From: Ophiura sarsii
Taxonomy: Eukaryota; Echinodermata; Ophiuroidea; Amphilepidida; Ophiuridae
Direction: 5' to 3'
DNA: 64,000 bases
Assembly (NCBI GenBank): GCA_035610835.1
Contig: CM069458.1
Location: forward strand, 33,939,449-34,003,448
Shown here piece by piece: positions 1 to 49,369 of this stretch. Made by a program: the position numbers and the translations under genes. The notes below the pieces were generated by a model. It ran no database searches. It saw only the letters and a list, made by a program, of their open reading frames with translations, and was not told where the DNA came from. Positions within the stretch are counted from its first letter, which is position 1. Every line of letters starts with the position of its first letter.

Positions 1-376
1 TCACCCTTGGTTCTGAATTCGTCACCCTTGTGTCACACAGACCTGCTCTCAAATTGTATACATGTACTATTTAAAGTATAGGCCTAAGACTTAAGTATAA
101 GTATTATACTATACTATAGCTAAATCAGTGGCAATTAATATCCTCAAATATAGCTATGTTGGTAGATTTTCATTTTTTTTTGCAATGTAGACAAACCATA
201 TTATATATTAAATTAAAGGTATTGACAAGAGAAATACAATGGTGAAAACCCCATATCAATACATGCCTCCATAAAAAGTTATGCCCTCTGAAAGACACTG
301 TACTCAGGGAACCTTTCTGGTGATCTGATTTTCTTATTTCTGTATACTGGGGCCAAAATTGGCAACACACCAGCTG

Positions 377-1947
377 ATGACGTCATATGCTGCATGTTTG
401 TTTTTTTTGTCATCCTTTTTTCTTTCCACGCCCTGTCAAATTTTGTGCGTCAGAATGCGGCTTTAAAATGTTAGTTTTTAAGGAGAAAACAGTCTCCTAA
501 ATCGATTTATGCATGGTTTAAGAGCATTCCTTCCCGTATTACCTTCTAAAACTCGATGTGAAGTGCCAACATATCCCGCTGTAGACACTGGGACGTATGT
601 CTGTATCAATCAATCTAGCACTCTCCATGTAGGGCACAGATGAAATGTGGCTTAAAATGAAGCTAATATATGCCTGATCAATATTTTACCTTATCCCACG
701 TTCGTAGGTTGCACGTTATGACCCTAGACCTCGATTTAGGGTCAAAGGTCACATGTGTTTCAATGGGAAGTCAAAAACTAAATTTAACATGGTAAAAAAA
801 CTAAAAAATGAGCTATTGACTATACAAAGTATATTATATTGTTGGGATAAGTGTTTTAAACAAAAAAGTCAATCACAACTTCGATCGTAGATCAATAGTT
901 TTTGAACTGTGACCTTTTGAAAATTACAAGTTGGCCAAAATAGACCATTTTGGTCATTTTTTCGCAAAATTGGCACAAAAATGACATGATATCATCATTA
1001 AAAAAATATTTTGACTCATTATGAATTGATAAACCATGTTATAATGTTGGTATATATAGATGTACCTTACATTACAACACATTTCAAAAATCAATGGTAT
1101 GTTGATGCCATGGCAACCAGCTTTTAATAATATCCTTCAAATCCTTTAAATTTGACTCAGATTTTACCCATTTTCGATGAATTTGAAGGATATTAAAGCT
1201 GTTTGCCATGGCATGCGGACACCATTGACTTTTGAAATGTCTTTTAATGTAAAGTTCATCTATAAACCAACATTATAACATGGTTTATCAATTCACATTG
1301 AGTCAAAATATTTTTTTAATGATGGTAACATGTCATTTTTGTGCCAATTTTGCGAAAAAATGACCAAAATGGCCTATTTTGGCCAACTTGTCTTTTTCAA
1401 AAGGTCACAGTTCAAAAACTATTGATCTACGATCAAAGTTGTGATTGACTTTTTTGTTTAAAACACTCATCCCAACAATATAATATACTTTTTATAGTCA
1501 ATAGCTCATTTATTAGTTTTTTTACCATGTTAAATTTAGTTTTTGACTTCCCATTGAAACACATGTGACCTTTGACCCTAAATCGAGGTCTAGGGTCATA
1601 ATGTGCAACCTACGAACGTGGGATAAGGTAAAATATTGATCAGGCATATATTAGCTTCATTTTAAGCCACATTTCATCTGTGCCCTACATGGAGAGTGCT
1701 AGATTTGTTTTCTGAAGGAATAAAACATGCACGGCCTATAGTCTACTGGTGACATTGTATGTTGCATTTTTTTTTTTTTGTCATCATTTCTTCTTTCAAT
1801 GCCCTTTCGAATTTTGTGCGTCAATGTGCGGCTTTAAAATATCACTTTTTAAGGAGAAAACAGTCTTCTGAATCGATTTATGCATGGTTTAAGAGCATTC
1901 CTTCCCGTCTTACCTTCTAAAACTCGATGTGAAGTGCCAAAAAATCC
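377..1947. repeat. Direct duplication flanking a 1.1 kb foldback
   Basis: About 195 bp at 377-577 is repeated in the same orientation at 1748-1947. Shared stretches include ttttgtgcgtca, aaggagaaaacagtct and atcgatttatgcatggttt. The foldback lies between the copies. The copies differ at a few positions only. Confidence 0.88.
614..1704. mobile_element. Foldback (long inverted repeat) element
   Basis: The left arm from 614 (ctagcactctccatgtaggg) is the reverse complement of the right arm ending at 1704. The arms meet near 1159 with little or no spacer and differ by scattered substitutions. No reading frame of note lies inside. Each arm holds one GGTCAAAGGTCA / TGACCTTTGACC site (740-751 and 1566-1577). 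Confidence 0.9.
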
Positions 1948-2397
1948 TGAATTTTAGCATCACAAATATTGTTTTAATTTATTTATCAGTGCCTGTACTG
2001 ATTTGGGACGCCATAAACGATAAGAAGGGCAAGTAAAACCCTTTTCTGTCACATCTGACCTTTTAAACTGGGTTTAAAAGTCAAATTAAACCCAAGTTAA
2101 CCCATTTTAGAACCACAATTCCTAGCGAATTTCTAGCAAAATTCACAACAAAATGGCGACCACAGAATGCACACGGTGAAAATTACACTCTGAATTTTTT
2201 TAATTTGTATGATGTTAGTCTTCTCAATAGTTAAAAAATATTATATATTTATAATATTCAATATATCTACTGTTAGTTTGTGAAATTTGAGCACCAAAAA
2301 TGAAGAATTAAGGGGAGAAACTATTCATAGAGTTTGTCAACTTTTGTACATGGCTAGAATAGGAAATGTCTTAACTCGCGTTTGGCCAACATAGCTA

Positions 2398-2512
2398 TCA
2401 AATAGGTCTTACATACAGAATAAAGCACAAGGCAGCAATTGTTTTGCAGTTGATTTGCATTGTAAATATGATAGCTGCCGTGTGCTTTATTCCGTATGTA
2501 AGACCTATTTGA
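2398..2512. repeat. Short hairpin (inverted repeat)
   Basis: Arms 2398-2437 and 2474-2512 are near-perfect reverse complements (caaataggtcttacata against tatgtaagacctatttg) with a loop of about 36 bp. Confidence 0.85.
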
Positions 2513-2560
2513 GGATATTGCCAAATCAGTCATATCAGAGAAACAGTAGGGCTATTTCGT

Positions 2561-3470
2561 GTCAAATCAATCAGTACGACTACGATACGAACGAGTACGA
2601 GTGGCACGAGGTGGAAATTCTCCACATATTATTTAGTTGGGGCGGACCTGTCATGCCGGTGAACTCCTTGGTGAAAACAATCAAATGTCGGTGAAAACAA
2701 AAACAAAAACTTTGAAAAACAACTTGCGCAGATCAATCAAAAGGCAACCGCACATATTCAATTGCACCTACTGCGAATCAAGTCAAGTGCGTAACGCTCA
2801 GCGTTGAGTACGTGCATGGAATTGGAATGTTTTGCTTTTGAAACACTAAAATACAACGTAGTTGCCAAGCAAATTTGCTAAAAATAACTCAAAGTTAGGC
2901 ATGTTCATAAAACTTTGAAAATAAAATTATCTCTTTGAAAATGGAATACATGGAAACAAAGTACTTAACAATAAAAATGATGGTTCAACCATGTCTGCAG
3001 GCTGAATAATAAAAAAGTTATAACCAAAAGTAGTTTGCCTCATATTGCTGAAAACTGGGCAAGTCATGCACATTTTAAACCATTTTAGGTAAAAAAGGGT
3101 TTACTTTCATGATGTCCAGTTGCTTGTGTGGGGTTATGTAGACATCAGTGAATACATCCCAGCCCACTCAGTACTACTCCGCTGAATTTAAAAGAGGTAA
3201 ACATAGAGTTTTCTATATATTTTGGTCAACTTTTTTCCAAAAAAATGTCGCCCTCTATAGTCAATGATATGAACATCCCTATCAAAGTGCCCGTATGTCC
3301 GCGTAGTCCTATACTAGGCTACATATTATATGATGACCCTTAGTTTTGCTTTTTTGTCGGATTTTGCTGAAAATCTGAACTTGAGATTTGCAGCAAAATC
3401 CAACAAAAAAGGGTCACCATATGTATGTGGAGAATTTCCACCTCGTGCCACTGTTACTGATTGATTTGAC
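2561..3470. mobile_element. Inverted-repeat element, 0.9 kb
   Basis: Ends gtcaaatcaatcagta (2561) and its complement (to 3470), followed by a second complementary block gtggcacgaggtgg / ccacctcgtgccac. The left arm has about 20 extra bases between blocks. A further palindrome (aaaatc-rich) lies at about 3352-3412. No transposase was seen, and no target duplication was clear. Confidence 0.75.
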
Positions 3471-4611
3471 TATAAAGACTAAAACTCTCATCATTTTTGG
3501 TGTTTTAACTTTCAGTAGCTATGTCAGGCTCAAGTCAACCTAGGCCTATTTCAATTTCTAACAAAAATCACAGTACATTTATATATGATGCCCAGCTTCA
3601 ATGACAGGCTCCAGTAGCTATAGCTATTATAATTTGGCAAAAATTAACTCAACATTACACGTCATAGAACAGTACTCTTTACAATACTAGGGATGCATCG
3701 GCAGTCACCATGAGGCCACTGCCTCTTATTGACTCCACAAGACATGCGTATTTGGACCAAATTGGCCTCGGATCATATTTACTAAGAATAAGATTTGTCC
3801 TAATACTAGCGTGAGTAAAAATGACTTGAGAATAAAATCAAATGTGAAATTCAAAACTACTAATTTCTGAAAGTTTCAAAAGGTTTCTTGCTGATACATT
3901 CAATGATTAACATATTCAACACAGTCTAAATTTGCTATCGCTAAATTCCTAGTTCTTAAATAAATTTCTAAATGTTATTTTTTAACCACATTCCATCATG
4001 TATATTTTCAAAGTATTCTCTATGTAATTCTGCAAGTATTTATCAAAAAACCTACCCAAAAAGTAGCATAACTGATGACATCATCATCGGAAAACTTTGA
4101 CAAGATGCTCGGCCTCTCAATTCATTCACAATATCCAAGTCTGTGAAAAGTTTGGCTGGCCTCCAAAACACTGACATCATAATGAGCATTGAGCTGCGTA
4201 GTATGTACTCCAAACAATCCCAGGGGTCCCGCTGGCTGGCTCCTGGTGTACTCATTAGCATAATTTATCCAGATTCTATGCCCTGTGCAGTGTTCTACGT
4301 AACGTGCATTACTGGCGGGTAAAATATTTCAAACGCACAGTGAGTTACAGGGGCTGGTAGAATTTCTGTTGGGCAGGTATTTCTGTTAGTTACCTGCCTG
4401 AGCCCTGACTGGTAAAAATAAATCTGAATTTCCAGCCCTGAAATCATATGTGACCCGTCACATTAAAATGGACATGTTGGAGGCCCAAGTCAAATCTGAG
4501 TTATTGGTGTGACTTAAAAGAACACTTTTTAAGCTTTGAAATGACGCCATGTTGAAGGTAATCAGACTTTGTAATCACAATATATGATTTGAAGAAGCAT
4601 TTCTTTCCCTA
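3471..4611. other. No gene seen
   Basis: AT-rich non-coding sequence. The open frames here are short and lack family resemblance. No tandem or inverted repeat was noticed. Confidence 0.4.
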
Positions 4612-5656
4612 CAGGGTGTCCCAGAAAACTTGCAACTTATTTTGGCAGGGCTCTAGTTTCTCTTTTAAACATCAGATTGCAGCGATATTTGCACTTTTTG
4701 AAGTCTGTGGAATGTTCTCCGCTTACCTTTGAAAAAATAATTACGATTGCTTATTTGGTTTTCAAATGAGACGCGATCAAAGGCAGGTATGCCTGGAACA
4801 CGTTCAACCGATTTGGATAAAACCGATGTTACCGCTACGGAGCCCGGTGAATCCCCGGGGTGAATCACTTTGGAGCGCACTCTCTTTCATCATTTGGTTT
4901 GTTAATTAAAATTACATTCTCCTAAAATTTAACAATCAACGTTTATTAAAATTAATGAAATAAAAAGACTGGTTGTAGAAATCGTAACATTGGATCAGGA
5001 CTTGATATCTGTGCTGATATAATCGGTTCATTTTTCAGAGCGTGGCAAACCTCAGTTTTCTTCGAAATGGTTCTCACTAGCTGTTCGACGGCGACCTGAA
5101 CTATCCATCAGTCTATAGTTGCTATAAAGTCCAAATGTTAATATTTGTTAACATTTCCTCTAAATAATTGAACGGTATGAGATTTTTCTCCTCGGGTATT
5201 TTATTTGGAAAGCTTTCTGAACTTGGTTCGAGCTTTCAGACGCACAGTATGTCACAACTCTTTCATCAGCGAGAAGAAAACTGCCATCGTTTTAACATTT
5301 TTATTTAGGCAATACACATGTATGTTTATTTTTATTTCTTCATAGCAATAACGTTTTATAACATTAATCATTAGCATGTGAAAACAATGTACGTTCCCTA
5401 AGACTTCACGCACAATATTTAGGACATTATTGGATTTGTCATCGATTATCGCCAAATCGGTTGAACGTGTTCCACACATACCTTCCTTTGACCACATCTT
5501 ATTTGAAAACAAAACTAGCAATCGTAATTATTTTTTCACAGATAAACAGAAAACATTCTACAGATTTCAAAAAGTGCAAACATCGCTGCATTCCGATGTT
5601 CAAAGGTGAAACTAGAGCCCCGCCAAAATAAGTTGCAGGTTTTCTGGGACACCCTG
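4612..5656. mobile_element. Mariner-like non-autonomous element with CAGGGTGTCCC ends
   Basis: TA target duplication at 4610-4611 and 5657-5658. Ends CAGGGTGTCCCAGAAAAC and complement. Complementarity continues about 200 bp inward in broken blocks (gaacacgttcaaccgattt near 4798 against its complement near 5455). There is no transposase. TA duplication and the end motif fit the Tc1/mariner superfamily. Confidence 0.8.
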
Positions 5657-5658
5657 TA

Positions 5659-6700
5659 TAGTATTATTTTCTTTATATTTCATCAAATATATTGGCCTCT
5701 ATCTCAAAACTGTGTTTGCCAACAACATGTCCTTTTTGACGCGATTGGTCAGTTGGTCACATGTCTCTTTAGCTAAAGTATAGACCATGCATGTCACCTG
5801 TACACAGCAGCCAAGCAAACAAAAGCTTGCCTGCCGACGTGTGAGCAAATTGCCTTCCAAGCAAAAGCTTGCCTGCCGGTATGCGCGCACATTCGAATTG
5901 GGTGTCCATATAAACCATACACTAAACCCAAAGCATTGCACTAAGCCAAACCAGTCATAAATAACAATAGCAGTCAATACCAACAGTAACTCAACTTGCC
6001 AATTTGAAGTTACTTCAAGTTTAACTTGGCTGTATCTCATATGTTGGGTGGCGCTGTTTACGTCCTCTGCTTTAGGTATAGACTTATTGACACGGGAATT
6101 ATAAAATGTACGCGCTGGGCAGTTTTCACAAGCCTGACATATCTGATATTTCACGTTTATTTGATGTATTTGAATTCTCTTTCTCACTTTATTACACCAT
6201 ACCGTCATTGTTTGTGTCCTACGGACTTGATACAAGTCTATACATTCCTTTCATTCCTTCGGTAATCATAAAATGGCGCTGTTGCCTTTTTAAATTTATG
6301 CAAACAGGACCTGTTTAGCTACGTACGTCAGTATAGGACTTTCCTATCCAAGAATTAATAGAATCCCTGATACCACAGTCAATGCATGTTCCCCCATGCA
6401 TGGAATGGAACCGGGCACTTAACATTGTTGATCAACAAGAGGTGACATGGTTTATACATGTATAAGATAATTAACTAATTATAAGCAAGAAAACTTATCA
6501 AATACTTTATAAATAAATGGTAGACTGACAAAGTAGGATCCAGAAGTCAACAAATCTCTAATGACCTACTATTTTTTCTGAACCGTTTGCTATATTTAGA
6601 GAACAGCATAATTTTCAAAATTTGTAGACATAGGCCTAGCATGGCTAACATTTACTTCCAAAAATATTTTAACAAATTATATTATTAAACTTATTTTTAG
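5659..6700. other. Upstream of the first visible IPO4 exon; no start exon found
   Basis: An exon encoding about 24 residues and ending in phase 0 would be expected before 6701. An ATG at 6403 opens a 14-codon frame (MEWNRALNIVDQQE) running in phase to a gtgaca donor at 6442. It does not resemble the IPO4 N-terminus and is too short, so I do not call it. Confidence 0.35.
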
Positions 6701-44912
<38,212 letters not shown>

Positions 44913-45865
44913 GTTTATTATATATAGATATATTGATTCAGTGCCATTCGTACATCAAAAACTTGCACACAGTCTTATAATTGACTGAAACAGAGATAAA
45001 TCAGTTAACCCCCTGAGAACTACCGGCCGATTGGTTAAAAAGATGGATACATCATTTATTGCACCAATGAAAGACACTGTTAGAATAATTGTATCCCTGA
45101 TAAAGATGGGAGTGAAACATATTACAAGCTGCATTTGAATTGGCTATTCATATGAGTACATCTTGTAATAAACCAATCAGAACCACTGTAAGATAGACAG
45201 GTAGACCCCAGGGGGTTAATAGAACAATGTCTTCAATGCTGTGGTGTCATCTGTACCATAAGAAATTGCTCAGAGACTTTGACAAGCAGCTTCCTCCTAG
45301 GTTTATCATAGTCTATAGACAATCATTCAGTAACATCCGTACACCAAAAACTTGCACACAGAAACAGAGACAATCTGTTAGGAGAGTGGTGTCTTCAACG
45401 CTAGGATGTCTTCCATACCACTAAAACTTGCTCAGAGACTTTCACAAGCAGCCTCCTCATAGACATTCATTTAGCAGCAAATAGACAACGTCATTGACAT
45501 CTGTACATCAAAATCCTGGAGGAAACCAAAACAGGCAAAGAAAACTAGCCAGTAGGAGACACGGACGCTCAGCTGGCACCTGTATCAAGAGAAATTGCAC
45601 AGAGACATTCACAAGCAGCTGTCGTATAAGTTGTTCATAGACATTCATTCGTCACCACGAGATAGAAAAATTCAGTGCTATCCATAGAAAACAAAATGCC
45701 AAGAGATTTACGCAAGCAAAGAAGAAGACAAACATATTCAATGTCAAGCTTTCATCCATACCACCAGAACTTGCTCATAGACTTTTCACAAGCAGCTTCC
45801 ACTCATGTTGACCATAGACAATATAGTGAACAGGAGACATGTCAACAGTAATACACCACAAACAC
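44913..45865 (+). repeat. Degenerate tandem array of the IPO4 last exon in its 3' flank
   Basis: Four decayed copies of the segment 44831-44990 follow the stop codon, at about 45224-45382, 45383-45562, 45565-45715 and 45738-45865. The best-kept part in each is the region coding EIAQRLSQAA (agaaattgc..cagagact then cacaagcagct), followed by a tail resembling catccgtacatcaaaaac. Copy 1 has TAA where the gene has CAA. Two TTAA-flanked elements interrupt or border the array. Confidence 0.85.
45005..45219. mobile_element. TTAACCCC element, copy 2
   Basis: TTAACCCCCTGAGAACTACC to ggtagaccccagggggttaa. Inserted in a TTAA within the decayed exon-x array, where the neighbouring repeat unit reads gttaggag. 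Confidence 0.9.
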
Positions 45866-46443
45866 TTAACCCCTTGAGAACTACCTGCCGATTGGTCAGA
45901 AGTTGGATCCATCATTTGTTGTACCAATCAGAGACATTGTTCGAAACATTGTATCCCTGTTAAGGATTGGAGTGAAATATTTTGAAAGCAGTATTTTAAT
46001 TGGATATTCAAATGAGTATGGTAATTAAACAATCGATAGGCAATATAATGCTATATAAGCAGGTAGTGCTGAGGGGGTTAAGCAATTCAAGAAGAATTGT
46101 TTATGTCTGTTCCAACGATAGCTGATTAGATCACATTTCCTGGCTAGTTCTCAAATGACTGCTTTCACAAAAATATGCTTTCCAAAAGCCCTTTTTAGAA
46201 TCATGTTCGTACCAGCTAAATTTGACATAATCATTGCTTCTGATTGGAAAAGAAATCGTAAGCCACTCTTGAAATCACACACCAAAAGAACAACAAAAAA
46301 CCACATCCAAAACAAACAACATCATGTGATATTGAAGGGATAGCCTTTTAAATTGATTCCTGATTGTTCGCCTTTCTAAGAAAAAGGTATTTCAATTTTA
46401 GCCATATGAATTTGTTTCATGCTGGACAATGCATGAAAATAAA
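45167..46443 (+). promoter_or_regulatory. Candidate poly(A) signals for IPO4
   Basis: AATAAA hexamers occur at 45167-45172 (inside a TTAA element) and 46438-46443, with another at 46479-46484. No hexamer was noticed closer to the stop. If the 3' UTR reaches either site it includes part or all of the decayed exon array. Hexamers are common in AT-rich DNA, so this is only a candidate. Confidence 0.25.
45866..46081. mobile_element. TTAACCCC element, copy 3
   Basis: TTAACCCCTTGAGAACTACC to aggtagtgctgagggggttaa. More diverged than copy 2. It borders the last unit of the exon-x array. Confidence 0.85.
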
Positions 46444-46835
46444 CACAAAAAGGAAAGGATCCTATTCTATAACAAACCAATAAAAAACAAAAATAAAAGC
46501 AAATTCCAAATACCCCAAAACAAAAACAAACAGTAACATATTGAATCACCATTCAATATCATGTACAAATAGTATTATTGATCAATGTATCTTTATATCG
46601 ACAAAGCATTGCCAAATTTATTTTAAAGCCAAAGAAAGTTCATTGCTTTATCAAACCCATTCTTCTTAATAATTGATAGCTTTATTTTCTGTTATAAAAT
46701 ATGCCAAAGCTGATTCCATGTCATGGTGTAATCCTGATGATACCTATGAGTAAGCTATCACAAAGTAAGATTTAGAAAACTTTGTCCCCATTTTGAGAAA
46801 AATGAATTGAAAGCAAAGGTTTTGCATGACAATTT
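46082..46835. other. No gene seen
   Basis: AT-rich, A-rich sequence with candidate AATAAA hexamers and no convincing open frame. May include the IPO4 3' UTR end. Confidence 0.35.
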
Positions 46836-46918
46836 GGTGATACTGGGATTCGAACCCAGGAACTTTCGGTCCCACTATGCGGATGTCATCTAATAATCAC
46901 TAGGCTGTCGGTATCAAG
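46836..46918 (-). mobile_element. tRNA-like sequence (pseudo-tRNA or SINE head)
   Basis: On the minus strand a full B box and T arm (ctggg ttcgaat cccag) and TATCACC acceptor strand are present. The 5' strand pairs at only about five of seven positions, and the anticodon stem is broken. An A-box-like agcctagtgattatta is seen. Confidence 0.55.
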
Positions 46919-47266
46919 GAAGCGGTTTTAATCCTAAAAATACGGTAAGGGTAGCCGTAGCCCATTATTACAGAATAAATCTGTATAACTCATACAATAG
47001 AAGTCTTTGCACTAGCCTCATTTTCAATAGCTTACTCATGGGTAGAACCACGAAACTTAATCAGTGACATTTAATTTGTCTTGTAGCTCATTATAAACTC
47101 TTTTAATGACTAGAGAGTTCAATTTGGTGAATTGGGCTTATTTATGCCAGATCGTCTTCTTGACCTTTTTGCTAATTTTACCGCAATTTGGGCTCTAAAA
47201 GAAAAAAAGATATACATAAAATCAATCATAATTGCCAGTGTTTCTTTCTTAGTGTGGGATGAAATG

Positions 47267-47479
47267 TACTGTAAAAGTCAATATTTTTGCGATAAGATAT
47301 TTTCACGAAAATGGTCATAACAGGCATTTCGTGATTTTTTATTTTCGCGATTTTCAACATTTGTGAACAAAAGTCAATGGAAGTCAATAATTTTCGCGAG
47401 TTTATATTTTCGCGGATGAGGATTGATTCGCGAAATTCGCGAAAATAAAAACCTCGCGAAAATTTCTACTTTTACAGTA
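47267..47479. mobile_element. TA-flanked CTGTAAAAGT element
   Basis: TACTGTAAAAGTCAATATTT to gaaaatttctacttttacagta, with repeated tttcgcga blocks in both orientations. Related by end sequence to 42281 and 44082. Confidence 0.75.
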
Positions 47480-47943
47480 TACGGATGACACGTTACTACG
47501 TAACAGGTGTTACTCCCAACTCGGTATCGGTCCAGGTCTCGGTCGATAGGTCTGCACAATCAAAAGTCATGGGTGGATGCTTACGCTACCTACCTATTGA
47601 GGTTCTTTGTACGCGCCTGGGTACATGTAACACCTATGACGCATACAGGGTAGTAACCTGCCATCATCAATATATTATGATACAAGTTATGCATGCTTAG
47701 AAACTCTATATTTTGTTTCCGGTGCAATATTAAAGGGTAATTCTCTTTAAATTTTGTTTTTTACAAAATCCTCCATCAAGTAAAACAAACTTGAATTACC
47801 ATTTTGGTTGACCTTTAAGACTCTTGAAATACATAAATATTACAGTTTTACCAAATTTTCAATTGAGTTGGCCAAATAAGGCTACTTTTAAAGGCTAAAG
47901 AGTGCTATTTGTGTAGTGTGTACATTTAGCTGATATTGTTTAG

Positions 47944-48040
47944 AGCATGTGTTGTCAAATGGATAAAGCGCGGGACTTATGATACAAAGGTTGTGAGGTC
48001 AACCCGCGCTACGGTCTATGTGTTTGTAATCCTGGGTAAG
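47944..48040 (+). mobile_element. tRNA-derived SINE remnant
   Basis: tgtcaaatggataaagcgcg (A-box region), ggttgtgaggtcaa (worn B box) and a tail resembling SINE bodies (aatcctgggtaagat). It abuts the TTAA element at 48045. Confidence 0.45.
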
Positions 48041-48044
48041 ATAA

Positions 48045-48291
48045 TTAACACTTTCGACGCGGCAGGCGTCTGCAGACGACATTTCAAAATTTCACAAAAT
48101 GTTTCAAAAATGTCAAAATTATTGAATTTCATTACTATATTTGGAATCACCATGCGTAATGCATTGAAATAAGTACAAACATACCTAGTATTGGTTCAGT
48201 AATCCTTGAGATAGACTTTGAGAATTATGAAAGGTTTCTGAAAAATCTGTTTTGTGTATGGTAAAACCAATAGCCGCGTTGAAAGTGTTAA
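48045..48291. mobile_element. TTAA-flanked CGACGC family, copy 3 (best kept)
   Basis: TTAACACTTTCGACGCGG to agccgcgttgaaagtgttaa. Matches copies at 21239 and 10394. Confidence 0.85.
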
Positions 48292-48488
48292 TCTCGTTTG
48301 CCTCGTCGACCCAAGCGATATTTGGGAAGCTGTTGGGAAATGTCACAATCTAAGTGCTGATAGGCTGTAGGCATTGGCCTGTAGCCGCCTAAATGAAGCG
48401 AACTGATTCTGATGATTCATGATGCAGCTTCTTCCTAGCACTTTCGGATTATGCTAGCACAGTGTAACGCGCTATTTAAGAACTAAAG

Positions 48489-48705
48489 TGCTCAACAAAA
48501 GAAAGTCATACACTTTGTTTAGGTCCTTTAGAGTAACTTCCGATTATTTTTTGACCAAACAGACTAGATAGACATTTGGATGAATCTTTCCGGCACAATT
48601 TGATACCAAAGTTGTCACCTAATAACAAAGATAAACCATGATTAGCACCATTTGAAGAAAATTAGTCACTTTTCAAAAGTCACATTTTCAATATCCATTT
48701 CATTA
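48489..48705. mobile_element. Second copy of the 26565 element (one end clear)
   Basis: gctcaacaaaagaaagtcat ... gataaaccatgattagcacc matches the reverse complement of 26565-26816. The far end is worn. Confidence 0.75.
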
Positions 48706-48865
48706 CCGGCCATTCAAGTGCTAAAATTCTAAAACACATATATTTTGCATATAGGTCTATGTGATGAAGCTACAAATCACACATTAAAAAATACATCAAA
48801 CCATTAAAAATTGTCAGAGCGCAACAAATTATCACAAGCAAATTACCACTTTTACTGTAGGGTAA

Positions 48866-49062
48866 AGTCGCCTATTTTCGGTCAGCGCCTATTTTCGGTC
48901 ACTTCGCCCAAATCATGTAATGAAAATAACCTCGTCGTCATAAACTGACAGCTAAAAGGCCCCCGCATAGTTGATGCCGGTATTGCTTTTAAAATGGCGA
49001 CGACTGATGCAATTAATTACACGATTTTTGCCAAGTGACCGAAAATAGGCGCTGACTGGCAA
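48866..49062. repeat. Inverted repeat around gcgcctattttcggtca
   Basis: cagcgcctattttcggtcac at 48891 is complemented by gtgaccgaaaataggcgctg at 49035. The left arm also holds an extra direct copy of cctattttcggtca. Arms of about 20 bp, spacer about 125 bp. Confidence 0.75.
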
Positions 49063-49369
49063 ATTCTAAATGATTTTCTGCTTCTTTCATTGATCCACTA
49101 ATTCAACTGAAATTGTGGAATAAGGTTAGGTATTTATGTCGGGCCCGTAGAACAGGGTTTCTTTTGCGTGTGACCTAATAGCAAACAAGATACCAAATAA
49201 TAGCAAACAAAATTCTGAAACGGTCATTTTATATTACATTATTTTAGGACAATAAAATTGACAGATATGCTCCCAACAAAACTGGATAATGTCAATTACT
49301 TGTGCATGATTTTGTTAAATTTATTTGTTCATTGTTCTGATCAAATCATACGCTTTAATAATCATGTTA

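Noticed and set aside
5699..6235. 178-codon open frame on the minus strand
   Set aside because: No family resemblance, biased toward random composition, and no matching exon structure.
6403..6441. ATG frame MEWNRALNIVDQQE ending at a gtgaca donor, as IPO4 start exon
   Set aside because: Phase fits, but it is too short and unlike the IPO4 N-terminus; chance is likely.
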